A stretch of 64,000 nucleotides of DNA. Source: Mycobacterium sp. SMC-4 (GTDB lineage: Bacteria; Actinomycetota; Actinomycetes; Mycobacteriales; Mycobacteriaceae). Positions within the stretch are counted from its first letter, which is position 1; each line of letters opens with the position of its first letter. The notes below the pieces were generated by a model. That model was not told the DNA's origin. It saw only the letters and a program-made list of their open reading frames with translations, and did no database searches. The position numbers were made by a program, and so were the translations under genes. The stretch is taken from contig NZ_CP079869.1 of NCBI RefSeq assembly GCF_025263265.1, positions 5,022,001-5,086,000 on the forward strand, given 5' to 3'. Below are positions 9,144 through 17,547 of the stretch, piece by piece.

Positions 9144-11873
9144 GTGCAGCTCGTCGGACGCGAAGTCCACCGACGTGCGCTCGATGACGTGCTCAGCACC
9201 GTGCGCTCCGGCCGCAGCCGGGCGCTGGTGCTCACCGGCGAGGCCGGGATCGGCAAGACCGCGCTCCTCGAATACGCACAGGAACAGGCGTCAGCCTTGC
9301 GGGTCTGCAAGATCACCGGCGTCGAGTCGGAGATGGAGTTCACCTTCGCGGCGTTGCCCACGCTGTGCACCGCTCTGCGGGCAGAGATCGATGACATTCC
9401 GCCCCCGCAACGTGACGCCCTGCTCGCTGCGATCGGTGAGCGTGCAGGGCCGCGCCCGGACGCGATGCTGGTGGGCCTCGCTGTATTGAGCCTGGTGTCC
9501 GAAGCGGCCCGCGCACGGCCGGTGATGCTCTTCGTCGATGATCTGCATTGGCTCGACACCGCGTCTCGGCGGATCCTCTCCTTCGCGGCCCGACGCCTCG
9601 ACGCGGAGCCGGTCGGTGCCGTTTTCGCGACGCGGGTCATCGACGATGATCTCGACGGCATAGCACGATTGGTGGTCGGCCCACTGCACGACGACGAGTC
9701 CGCCGTGCTGCTGGCCCGCAGCCTCACCGGGCCCTTGGACAGCGCAATACGGCATCGGATCATCGCCGAGGCACATGGCAATCCGCTTGCTCTACTGCAA
9801 CTTCCGCGCTCCCTGAGGCCATCGGAGCTGGCCGGCGGGTTTGGCGCCCCCGACGCCCCAGCTGTCCACAGTCTGGATGGTGTGCTGCGGCGTCAGCTCC
9901 TCGACCTACCGCTTTCCGCCCGTCGATTGCTCGCGCTCGCCGCCGCGGACCCGGCCGGGGACGCGTCGTTGACGTGGCGGGCAGCCGAAGTGCTGGGCAT
10001 CGACGGCAGCGCCGCCCTTCCCGCCCTCGAAACAGGCCTCATCGAGATCGGCCACCGAATCGTGTTCCGTCATCCGTTGATCCGGTCCTCGGCGTACCGG
10101 TGTGTCCCGTTGTCGGACCGACAGCGGATCCACGGCGCGTTGGCAGCCGTGATGGATGAGGGCGTCGACTCGGACCGGCGTGCATGGCATCTCGGCCATG
10201 CCACGGTCGAACCCGACGATGCGGTCGCCGAGCAGCTCGAACGCAGCGGCGAGCGGGTACGGGGGCGCGGCGGGGTAACAGCAGCCGCAGCATTCCTGGA
10301 GCGCGCGACGATCCTTACCGCCGATCCGTCGCGGCGCTGCGACAGGGCGCTGGCCGCTGCCGAGGCGAAGGCAGAGGTCGGTGTGCTCGATGCCGCCCGC
10401 GACCTGTTGTCGGTGGTCGATGTCAGCGCTTGCACCGAGATGCAGCGTGCCCGCGCCGATTTGGTCCGCGCCCAGCTCAGTTTCATCGGACGACACGGCA
10501 ACGATGCCGCTCCACTTCTGCTCGCGGCCGCGCGGCGGCTGGAGAGCATCGACGCGACGCTGGCCCGCGAAACCTATCTGGACGCGATGTCGGCCGCGCT
10601 GTTCGCCGGCCGCCTGGCAGGCGAGGCCAATTTGCTCGACGTGTGTTCGGCTGCCCGCCTCGCACCGCGCGGGCCCGACATGACCGGACCGGAGCACGAC
10701 CTGCTGGACGGACTGGCCGAGCAATACCTCGGGATGCACGCCGGAAGCGCGAAGTTGCGCCGCGCCATCGAGGCTTACGGGACGGGCATGCCCGTCGACC
10801 GGGAACTGCGGTGGATGCTGCTGGCATGCCTGGCATCATCGCGGCTGTGGGACCTCGAGCAGCACGCCCGGCTGTCGGTGCGCTACCTGGAGCAGGTCCG
10901 TGCGACCGGCGCGCTGAGCCACCTTCCGTTGGCCTACAGCTGCCGCTTCGTGCCGCTGTTGTTCACGGGCGAATTCGACAAGGCAGCGCAGATCACCGAG
11001 GAGATGCGCGCCGTCATCGATGCCAGTGGCCAGCACCTCAGCCCCTACAGCTCGATCGTGTTGGAAGCCTGGCGGGGACGACGCGACGAGCTGACGGCCC
11101 TGTGCGACGCTGCGCGCTCCGACGCCGAAGGCCGCGGTGAGGGCCATGGACTGAGCGTCATCGCGTGGGCGACCGCCACCCTCGCGAACGCGAGGGGTGA
11201 CTATCGCACCGCGTATGCGTGCGCCGAAGACGCCGCGTCCTGTCGGGGCGATGGCGCCGCATCGTGGTGGGCGCTGCCCGAACTCGTCGAGGCCGCATCG
11301 CGTCTCGGAGACCTCCACGCAGCACGGCGGGCCGCCGAACAACTGGCCGAGACCACCACCCCCAGCAAGACCGACTGGGGACTGGGCATCGAGGCGCGGT
11401 CGCGCGCACTGGTGAGTGAAGGACCCACCGCAGAGCAGAACTACCAGGAGGCGGTAGCGCGTCTCGGCGCTGGAGGTCTGCGTCCGGATTTGGCGCGGGC
11501 ACACCTCGTGTACGGGGAATGGCTGCGCCGGCGGCGTCGGCGGGTCGACGCGCGGCGTCACCTGCGCTCGGCCCTCGGCCTTTTCGAGCAGATTGGCATG
11601 TCGGCGTTTGCCGACCGTACTCGTATCGAGCTTGCTGCCACGGGAGAGACGGTCCGGCCGCGGATCGCGGCACCGACAGACGTGACGTTGACGGCACGGG
11701 AGGCGCAGATCGCCCGCTTGGCACGGAAGGGGTTGTCCAACCCAGATATCGGAGCCCGGCTGTTCATCAGCTCTCGCACGGTCCAATACCACCTCGGCAA
11801 GGTCTTCACCAAACTCGGCATCAAATCCAGAAGCCAACTCGAGTGGGCCCTCACCAGAATCGACACACGCTGA
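9144..11873 (+). CDS. LAL-type LuxR-family transcriptional regulator with AAA ATPase
   Basis: A 909-residue large ATP-binding LuxR regulator. The N-terminal ATPase has a Walker A at 32-39 (GEAGIGKT) and a Walker B near 130 (MLFVDDLHWLD). A long helical TPR-like middle follows. The C-terminal LuxR helix-turn-helix occupies about the last 65 residues (LTAREAQIARLARKGLSN...TVQYHLGKVFTKLGI). Start is GTG 9144, giving MQLVGREVHRRAL, the usual N-terminus of this class. It is followed 49 bases later by an alcohol dehydrogenase gene on the same strand, which it may control. The inducer is not evident. Confidence 0.9.
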   Translation: MQLVGREVHRRALDDVLSTVRSGRSRALVLTGEAGIGKTALLEYAQEQASALRVCKITGVESEMEFTFAALPTLCTALRAEIDDIPPPQRDALLAAIGERAGPRPDAMLVGLAVLSLVSEAARARPVMLFVDDLHWLDTASRRILSFAARRLDAEPVGAVFATRVIDDDLDGIARLVVGPLHDDESAVLLARSLTGPLDSAIRHRIIAEAHGNPLALLQLPRSLRPSELAGGFGAPDAPAVHSLDGVLRRQLLDLPLSARRLLALAAADPAGDASLTWRAAEVLGIDGSAALPALETGLIEIGHRIVFRHPLIRSSAYRCVPLSDRQRIHGALAAVMDEGVDSDRRAWHLGHATVEPDDAVAEQLERSGERVRGRGGVTAAAAFLERATILTADPSRRCDRALAAAEAKAEVGVLDAARDLLSVVDVSACTEMQRARADLVRAQLSFIGRHGNDAAPLLLAAARRLESIDATLARETYLDAMSAALFAGRLAGEANLLDVCSAARLAPRGPDMTGPEHDLLDGLAEQYLGMHAGSAKLRRAIEAYGTGMPVDRELRWMLLACLASSRLWDLEQHARLSVRYLEQVRATGALSHLPLAYSCRFVPLLFTGEFDKAAQITEEMRAVIDASGQHLSPYSSIVLEAWRGRRDELTALCDAARSDAEGRGEGHGLSVIAWATATLANARGDYRTAYACAEDAASCRGDGAASWWALPELVEAASRLGDLHAARRAAEQLAETTTPSKTDWGLGIEARSRALVSEGPTAEQNYQEAVARLGAGGLRPDLARAHLVYGEWLRRRRRRVDARRHLRSALGLFEQIGMSAFADRTRIELAATGETVRPRIAAPTDVTLTAREAQIARLARKGLSNPDIGARLFISSRTVQYHLGKVFTKLGIKSRSQLEWALTRIDTR

Positions 11874-11922
11874 TACTGCACTGGCCAGTGGCCGATGCGA
11901 ACCCTGCTGCCGGCAGCACACC

Positions 11923-13029
11923 ATGACATCGACGACGACGGACTCGATGGGAGTGCAGATGAAGATGCGAGCCGCCCGGATGTACGGGTACAAACAGCCG
12001 TTGCGCCTCGAGGAGGTCGATGTGCCCAGCCCCGCCCCCCATGAGGTGCTGGTACGCGTCGGCGGGGCAGGAATGTGTCGCACCGACTTTCAGCTTGTCG
12101 ACGGCTACTTCGACAATGGGCTGGCGATGGACTTTCCCATCACCCCGGGGCACGAAGTCGCCGGTTGGGTCGACGGGATGGGTTCAGCGGTGCCGAAATC
12201 CGCGGGATTGTCCGAGGGCGATCAGGTCGTGGTGTTCGGTAGCTGGGGAGATGGCGCGTGCCGACAGTGCCACGAGGGCAACGAACAGTTGTGCGCCCAC
12301 GGGGTGTGGGCGGGCTTCGGCCGTCACGGCGGATACTCTGAGTACCTGCCCGTGGACTACCGGTACCTGATCAAGATGCCCGGCACCGGGGACCTTTCAC
12401 CAGCGAATCTGGCGCCGTTGACCGACGCCGGTCTCACGCCATACCGCGGTCTGAAAAAGCTGCGCGAGGCCGGTCACCTGGGGCCGGGACGCACCGTGGC
12501 GGTGTCGGGTGTCGGCGGCCTCGGCAGCTACGCCGTGCAGTACGCCAAGCTGCTCGGCGGCGGTGCCCAGGTGGTTGCTCTGGCGCGTACCGACGACAAG
12601 CTCAAGATAGCCACCGACAACGGCGCCGACCACGGCATCAACGTGCGCGGCAAGGACGCCGACGGGGTCCGCACGGAGCTCGAGTCGCTGACCGGACGAC
12701 CCGAACTCGACGCCGTGATCGAGTGCGCCGGCTCCGAGGAGTCGCTGCGACTGGTGTTCTCGCTGCTGGCAGCCGAGGGTGCGGTGGCCTCGGTCGGTCT
12801 GATCGGCAATCGGATCGACGTTCCGCTGTTCCCGTTGGTGGCCCGCGAATACACCTATTTCGGGTCATTCTGGGGCAATTACAACGACCTGACCGAGGTG
12901 CTCGCACTGGCCCGGGCGGGCCAGATCAGTCATTCGGTCACCCGAGTACGTTTCGACGACGTCAACGAGACGCTCGACGCGGTCGCCCGCGGTGAGGTGC
13001 TGGGGCGCGCTGTGATCGTCTACGACTGA
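11923..13029 (+). CDS. Zinc-containing NAD(P)-dependent alcohol dehydrogenase (MDR family)
   Basis: A 368-residue medium-chain dehydrogenase. Catalytic zinc ligands C52 (MCRTD) and H77 (GHEV) are present. The structural-zinc lobe reads D110-x2-C113-x2-C116-x7-C124, so the first of the usual four cysteines is replaced by Asp. The dinucleotide fold is GVGGLGSYAVQYAKL. ATG 11923 is the longest start; ATGs at 11947 or 11959 would remove an unusual Thr/Ser-rich N-terminus and are plausible. It is followed 13 bases later by an NTF2-like gene, probably in one operon downstream of the LAL regulator. Confidence 0.88.
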   Translation: MTSTTTDSMGVQMKMRAARMYGYKQPLRLEEVDVPSPAPHEVLVRVGGAGMCRTDFQLVDGYFDNGLAMDFPITPGHEVAGWVDGMGSAVPKSAGLSEGDQVVVFGSWGDGACRQCHEGNEQLCAHGVWAGFGRHGGYSEYLPVDYRYLIKMPGTGDLSPANLAPLTDAGLTPYRGLKKLREAGHLGPGRTVAVSGVGGLGSYAVQYAKLLGGGAQVVALARTDDKLKIATDNGADHGINVRGKDADGVRTELESLTGRPELDAVIECAGSEESLRLVFSLLAAEGAVASVGLIGNRIDVPLFPLVAREYTYFGSFWGNYNDLTEVLALARAGQISHSVTRVRFDDVNETLDAVARGEVLGRAVIVYD

Positions 13030-13042
13030 GCAGGAGTGCGCG

Positions 13043-13456
13043 ATGACCGACAGCGACAAGTCGCGCAACGCGAGCACGGTGCGCGCCGCGTTCGACGCCT
13101 GGGCCGCCGGCTCCGGCAGTCCCTATGACCTGCTGGCCGATGACGTTACCTGGGAGATCATGGGCAACTGTGCGGCGTCGCGGGTCTATCACGGCAAGGA
13201 GGACTTCCTGAGCTCGGTGATCCGGCCCTTCAATGCGCGCATGTCCCGGCCGCTGGTGCCGTCGATCCGCCGCATCCATGCCGACGGCGACACGGTGATC
13301 GTGTTGTTCGACGCCGAGGGTGTCGCGCGCGACGAGGTCGTCTACCGCAACACCTACGCCTGGTTCCTGACACTGGAGGGGGACCGGGTCGTCGCCGCGT
13401 CGGCCTTCTTCGACGCACTGTCGTTCGACGATCTCTGGGGCCGCCTGCCGGGTTGA
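13043..13456 (+). CDS. NTF2-like / SnoaL-type small protein
   Basis: A 137-residue protein with the nuclear-transport-factor-2/SnoaL fold pattern: an N-terminal helix (VRAAFDAWAAGSG), then YDLLADDVTWEIMG, then beta strands ending in a hydrophobic face. Members are cyclases, isomerases, dehydratases or non-catalytic binding proteins. It lies 13 bases after the alcohol dehydrogenase gene with a purine-rich stretch before its ATG, so the two are likely co-translated. It may act on the same substrate, which is unknown. Confidence 0.75.
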   Translation: MTDSDKSRNASTVRAAFDAWAAGSGSPYDLLADDVTWEIMGNCAASRVYHGKEDFLSSVIRPFNARMSRPLVPSIRRIHADGDTVIVLFDAEGVARDEVVYRNTYAWFLTLEGDRVVAASAFFDALSFDDLWGRLPG

Positions 13457-13508
13457 CGGGCGACGGGCCACGTTGTCATTTGTCACAGTGCTCGCCAAGA
13501 TGGGAATC

Positions 13509-14780
13509 ATGACCAACGACGCCGGCGGATACGGCCCCCACCCCGGCGTCCCCCCGGGCTACCCACCCCCGGGCTACCCCCCGCCGGGGTATCCCCCTCC
13601 GGGTTACGGTGCGCCGGGGTATCCGCCTCCGGGTTACGGCGTGCCGGGGTACCCACCGCCGGGCTACGGCGCGCCCGGATATCCGCCACCTGGGTACCCC
13701 CCACCGGGATACCCTCCTGCGGGCTATCCACCTCCGGGCTATGGTCGGCCGGGATACCCACCCGGCCAGTACGGGCCGGGGCCGGCCCTCAAACCCGGCA
13801 TCGTGCCGCTGCGGCCGTTGATGCTGGGCGACATCTTCAACGGTGCGATCGCCTCGATGCGTGCCAATCCCAAAGCCACGCTTGGTCTCACGACGATCGT
13901 GGTGGTCGCCACCCAGTTGTTGGCGCTGGTGTTGTCGCTGTGGCCGCTGGCATTCGCCGGGTCCCTGGGCGGCGAGCTGGAGTCCAACGACATGCTGCTG
14001 CTGGCCGGCGGCTCGGGTCTGGCATCGATGGCCTCCAGCATCGCAGCGGCCGTCGCCACTGGGCTGTCGACCATCCTGCTCAGCGGCCTGCTCACGGTGG
14101 TGATCGGCCGTTCGGTGTTCGGGGCCGGAATCACCATCGGCCAAGCGTGGCAACGGTTGCGTCCCAGGGTGTGGGCGCTGATCGGGTTCAGCGTGCTGAC
14201 CATGCTCGCGGTGATCCTGCTGTTCGGGGTGGTCGCGGTGATCATCGCCGGGATCGCCGTCAGCGCCGGCGGGTGGATGGGCTTTCTCGTCGGCGCACCG
14301 CTGGTGCTGGTGACCGTGGCATTCGTGGCCTACATCGCGACCATGATCACCTTCGCACCGGCTGCCATCGTGCTCGAACGCCGCGACGTCATCTCGTCGA
14401 TCAAGCGGTCCTTCGCTCTGATCAAAGGTGACTTCTGGCGGGTCTTCGGTATCCGCCTGCTGGCCATGCTGGTCGCCCAGATCGTCGCCGGCGCGGTGGC
14501 CATCCCGTTCACCTTCGGCGGGGAGATCCTCATCGGCACCGCCTCGGCGACTACCACGGCGATGATCGCCCTGGTACTGATCGCGGTCGGCGGGGCGATC
14601 GGTCAGATCATCACCGGGCCGTTCAACGCCGGTGTGGTCGTGCTGCAGTACACCGATCGACGTATCCGTGCCGAGGCGTTCGACCTGGTCTTGCAAACCG
14701 GGGCTGCAGCTGGTCAGGGGGCCGATCCGGATGCATCGGCTGACTCGACCGACGATCTGTGGTTGACCGGCCAGCGCTGA
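13509..14780 (+). CDS. Membrane protein with PGYPPPGY-repeat N-terminus (Rv3689 type)
   Basis: A 423-residue protein. Residues about 10-90 are a low-complexity Pro/Gly/Tyr array built from PPGYP units; after a linker (LKPGIVPLRPLMLGDIFNGA) come about six transmembrane helices. The membrane part resembles the glycerophosphoryl-diester-phosphodiesterase-like membrane region seen in actinobacterial proteins next to DUF4129/MoxR clusters. Start ATG 13509 (MTNDAGGYG) is preferred over the in-frame codon at 13473. It begins the run Rv3689-3693 as in M. tuberculosis. The cytoplasmic Pro-rich tail may mediate protein contacts; the function is unknown. Confidence 0.8.
   Translation: MTNDAGGYGPHPGVPPGYPPPGYPPPGYPPPGYGAPGYPPPGYGVPGYPPPGYGAPGYPPPGYPPPGYPPAGYPPPGYGRPGYPPGQYGPGPALKPGIVPLRPLMLGDIFNGAIASMRANPKATLGLTTIVVVATQLLALVLSLWPLAFAGSLGGELESNDMLLLAGGSGLASMASSIAAAVATGLSTILLSGLLTVVIGRSVFGAGITIGQAWQRLRPRVWALIGFSVLTMLAVILLFGVVAVIIAGIAVSAGGWMGFLVGAPLVLVTVAFVAYIATMITFAPAAIVLERRDVISSIKRSFALIKGDFWRVFGIRLLAMLVAQIVAGAVAIPFTFGGEILIGTASATTTAMIALVLIAVGGAIGQIITGPFNAGVVVLQYTDRRIRAEAFDLVLQTGAAAGQGADPDASADSTDDLWLTGQR
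13545..13764 (+). repeat. Tandem coding repeat (CCNCCGGGNTAYCC units)
   Basis: About fifteen imperfect copies of a 12- to 15-base unit encode PPGYP/APGYP/VPGYP blocks. Third-position changes between copies (ccc/ccg/cct, tac/tat) show the array is old enough to have diverged. Copy number is likely to vary between strains. Confidence 0.8.
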
Positions 14781-14781
14781 C

Positions 14782-15429
14782 GTGGCACCGGTAGATATCG
14801 ACCGCGATGCGGCCCACGACGCCGCGCAGCAGGAACTCGGCAAACTGATCTATCCGAGACCGTCGCTGACCGAGCGATTCTTGAGCTGGATCGACGATCT
14901 GCTGTACCGGTTGGCCGCCGGCGCAGCCGAGATCCCCGGCGGCTGGCTCACCGTCGCGGTGCTCGCGCTGCTCACCGGGGTGGCGATCGCGGTGGCGGTG
15001 CGCATCGCGCGCCGGGCCATGCGCACCGAACGACGCTCGGCCGACACCCTGTTCGGCGACACCGAACTCAGCGCCGCCGAGCACCGCGAGATCGCCGAAC
15101 GCCATGCTGCAGAAGGTAACTGGGCCGCAGCCATCCGGCACCGGGTGCGTGCGGTGGCGCGCCGGCTGGAGGAGAACGACATCCTGGGCCCGGTGCCCGG
15201 CCGCACCGCCACCGAACTGGCCGCCGCGGCCGGTGCCCTGCTTGCCGATCTGGCCGACCGGTTGAGCTCCGCGGCAACGGCTTTCAACGACGTCACCTAT
15301 GGGGAACGTCCCGGCTCGCAGGAGCAGTACGCGATGATCTGCGCGCTGGACGACGATCTGGCCGGACGAACCTCCACCGCCGTCGGGTCGACGCCCGAGG
15401 CGCCGCAGGCCTGGGCGCAGGTGCGATGA
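14782..15429 (+). CDS. DUF4129-domain membrane protein (Rv3690 type)
   Basis: A 215-residue protein with one membrane helix at about 54-75 (WLTVAVLALLTGVAIAVAV) and a C-terminal DUF4129 region marked by AAIRHRVRAVARRLEENDIL and GRTATELAA. DUF4129 domains are regularly found beside MoxR ATPases and transglutaminase-like proteins. GTG 14782 begins one base after the stop of the repeat protein, and its own stop overlaps the next gene by ATGA. Its length matches the 217-residue Rv3690. Confidence 0.8.
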   Translation: MAPVDIDRDAAHDAAQQELGKLIYPRPSLTERFLSWIDDLLYRLAAGAAEIPGGWLTVAVLALLTGVAIAVAVRIARRAMRTERRSADTLFGDTELSAAEHREIAERHAAEGNWAAAIRHRVRAVARRLEENDILGPVPGRTATELAAAAGALLADLADRLSSAATAFNDVTYGERPGSQEQYAMICALDDDLAGRTSTAVGSTPEAPQAWAQVR

Positions 15430-16577
15430 CCGTGACGTCGTCGACGGCCGTCGGGCCGACCGTGGGCCAGCGGGTGCGCAACGGACGCTGGATCGCGCTG
15501 GCATTGGTGGCTGTCGTCGGTGTCGCGGCGCTGACCACCTATTTGACCGCGGCGCGTCCCGGCGGTCGCCTCGATGCCAACTCCACGGGCGCCGAAGGCA
15601 CCCACGCGTTGATGGCGCTGCTGCGTGATCAGGGTGTCGAGGTGGTGGTGGCCGACACCGTCGCCGACGTCGAACGGCAAGCCCGACCCGACACCTTGAT
15701 CGTGGCTGCGCAGACCTTTCACCTCTACGACGACGACCAATTACGTCGGCTTGCCGAGGTGCCCGGTGACCGCCTGGTGATCGAACCCATCGGCAAGACG
15801 CGCGAACAGCTGGCACCGCTGCTGAACCGGGCTGAATCCGTGCAGTTCGGTGGCCTGTCGCCGGGCTGCGACCTGCGTGCGGCGACCCGGGCCGGCACCG
15901 TACGGTTCGGCGCCGCCGACACCTATGAGGCCGTCGACGACACCGAGGTGACGCGCTGCTACGACGGGGTTCTGGCGCGCTACCGATCCGACGGGCGCAC
16001 CGTCACGGTGGTCGGCAGTGCTGATTTCCTGATGAACTCCGCGCTGCTCGACGAGGGCAATGCCGCGTTGGCGCTCAACCTCACCGGCACCCAGCCTCGA
16101 ATGATCTGGTACGCACCGCAGCGCAACGAAGGATTCTCCTCCGGCGGTGGGGCCTCGGTGTCCGATCTCATCCCGCCACAGGTGGGCTGGCTGGTCTGGC
16201 AGCTGGTGGTCGCGGTCGCGCTGCTGGCGCTGTGGCGTGGCCGCCGACTGGGCCCACTGGTCGCCGAACAGTTGCCCGTCGTGGTGCGCGCATCGGAGAC
16301 GGTGGAGGGCCGGGGCCGGCTCTACCGGTCTCGCCGGGCCCGTGACCGCGCCGCCGAGGCGCTGCGCACCGCGACGCTGCAGCGCATGCTGCCCCGCCTC
16401 GGTCTGGATCCCGGCGCGGCGCCGAGCACGGTCTCCCACGCCGTCGCCGGCCGCTGTGTCGGCGACCCGGCCACCATCACCCATACCCTCTATGGACCGG
16501 CGCCGGCCAGCGACACCGATCTGGTGAACTTGGCCCGCGCACTCGACGACATCGAAAGGCAGGTCGCACAGTCGTGA
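15426..16577 (+). CDS. DUF4350-domain membrane protein (Rv3691 type)
   Basis: A 383-residue protein with two membrane helices, near residue 20-38 (IALALVAVVGVAALTTYL) and near 257-275 (VGWLVWQLVVAVALLALW), and a soluble domain between them that fits DUF4350 (SNSTGAEGTHALMALLRDQGVEV). It overlaps the preceding gene by ATGA and the next (moxR2) by GTGA, so all three are translationally coupled. A role in assembling or delivering a client of the MoxR ATPase is plausible but unproven. Confidence 0.8.
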   Translation: MTVTSSTAVGPTVGQRVRNGRWIALALVAVVGVAALTTYLTAARPGGRLDANSTGAEGTHALMALLRDQGVEVVVADTVADVERQARPDTLIVAAQTFHLYDDDQLRRLAEVPGDRLVIEPIGKTREQLAPLLNRAESVQFGGLSPGCDLRAATRAGTVRFGAADTYEAVDDTEVTRCYDGVLARYRSDGRTVTVVGSADFLMNSALLDEGNAALALNLTGTQPRMIWYAPQRNEGFSSGGGASVSDLIPPQVGWLVWQLVVAVALLALWRGRRLGPLVAEQLPVVVRASETVEGRGRLYRSRRARDRAAEALRTATLQRMLPRLGLDPGAAPSTVSHAVAGRCVGDPATITHTLYGPAPASDTDLVNLARALDDIERQVAQS

Positions 16578-17536
16578 CACAGCCCTCCACCCACGAGTCC
16601 GCCCGCAACGCGCTGATGGCGCTGCGCACCGAGATCGGCAAGGTGGTCGTCGGACAGGACGCCGTGGTCAGCGGACTGGTCATCGCGCTACTGTGCCGCG
16701 GGCATGTGCTGCTCGAGGGCGTTCCCGGGGTGGCCAAGACGCTGCTGGTGCGCACCCTGGCCGCGGCGCTGCGACTGGAGTTCAAACGCGTCCAGTTCAC
16801 CCCGGACCTGATGCCCGGGGACGTCACCGGGTCGCTGGTCTACGACGCGCGCACCGCCGAGTTCGAATTCCGTGCCGGACCGGTGTTCACCAACCTGATG
16901 CTCGCCGACGAGATCAACCGAACTCCGCCGAAGACGCAGGCCGCGCTGCTGGAAGCGATGGAGGAGCGGCAGGTCAGCGTGGACGGTGATCCGCGCCGGC
17001 TGCCGGATCCGTTCATCGTGGCGGCCACGCAGAACCCGATCGAGTACGAGGGCACCTACCAGTTGCCCGAAGCTCAGCTCGACCGGTTCCTGCTCAAACT
17101 CAATGTGCCACTGCCACCGCGGGACCAGGAGATCGCGATACTGGACCGGCACGCCCGCGGATTCGATCCGCGCGACCTCTCCGCGGTGCAGCCGGTGGCC
17201 GGCCCGGCAGAGCTGGCCGCCGGCCGCGAAGCGGTCCGGCAGGTGTTGGTGGCCAACGAGGTACTCGGTTACATCGTCGATATCGTCGGCGCGACAAGGC
17301 ATTCTCCGTCACTACAGCTGGGCGTTTCGCCGCGTGGGTCGACCGCGTTGCTGGCCACCGCGCGGTCGTGGGCGTGGCTTTCCGGGCGCAACTACGTCAC
17401 CCCGGACGATGTCAAGGCGATGGCCAGACCCACCCTGCGTCATCGCATCGGGCTGCGCCCAGAGGCCGAGCTGGAGGGTGCCAGCGCCGACAGTGTTCTG
17501 GAAGGCATCCTCGCAGCGGTGCCGGTGCCGAGATAG
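16574..17536 (+). CDS. moxR2: MoxR-family AAA+ ATPase
   Basis: A 320-residue MoxR AAA+ chaperone-like ATPase. Walker A is GVPGVAKT (about residue 50), Walker B is MLADEINRTPPK, and sensor 1 is ATQNPIEYEGTYQLPEAQLDRF-like with the characteristic arginine. MoxR proteins are thought to insert cofactors or remodel protein complexes together with DUF58/VWA partners. Here the DUF58 protein is encoded immediately downstream. GTG 16574 overlaps the DUF4350 stop. The position and neighbours match M. tuberculosis Rv3692 (moxR2). Confidence 0.92.
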   Translation: MTQPSTHESARNALMALRTEIGKVVVGQDAVVSGLVIALLCRGHVLLEGVPGVAKTLLVRTLAAALRLEFKRVQFTPDLMPGDVTGSLVYDARTAEFEFRAGPVFTNLMLADEINRTPPKTQAALLEAMEERQVSVDGDPRRLPDPFIVAATQNPIEYEGTYQLPEAQLDRFLLKLNVPLPPRDQEIAILDRHARGFDPRDLSAVQPVAGPAELAAGREAVRQVLVANEVLGYIVDIVGATRHSPSLQLGVSPRGSTALLATARSWAWLSGRNYVTPDDVKAMARPTLRHRIGLRPEAELEGASADSVLEGILAAVPVPR

Positions 17537-17547
17537 GTTGTCCCGCT

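Noticed and set aside
13545..13764. Short tandem repeats considered as a CRISPR array
   Set aside because: No spacers; the units are in frame and encode PPGYP repeats of a membrane protein.
13476..14843. 455-codon minus-strand frame across the PGYPPP protein gene
   Set aside because: Antisense of a repeated Pro/Gly/Tyr coding region; composition (Arg/His-rich) and lack of motifs show it is a shadow.
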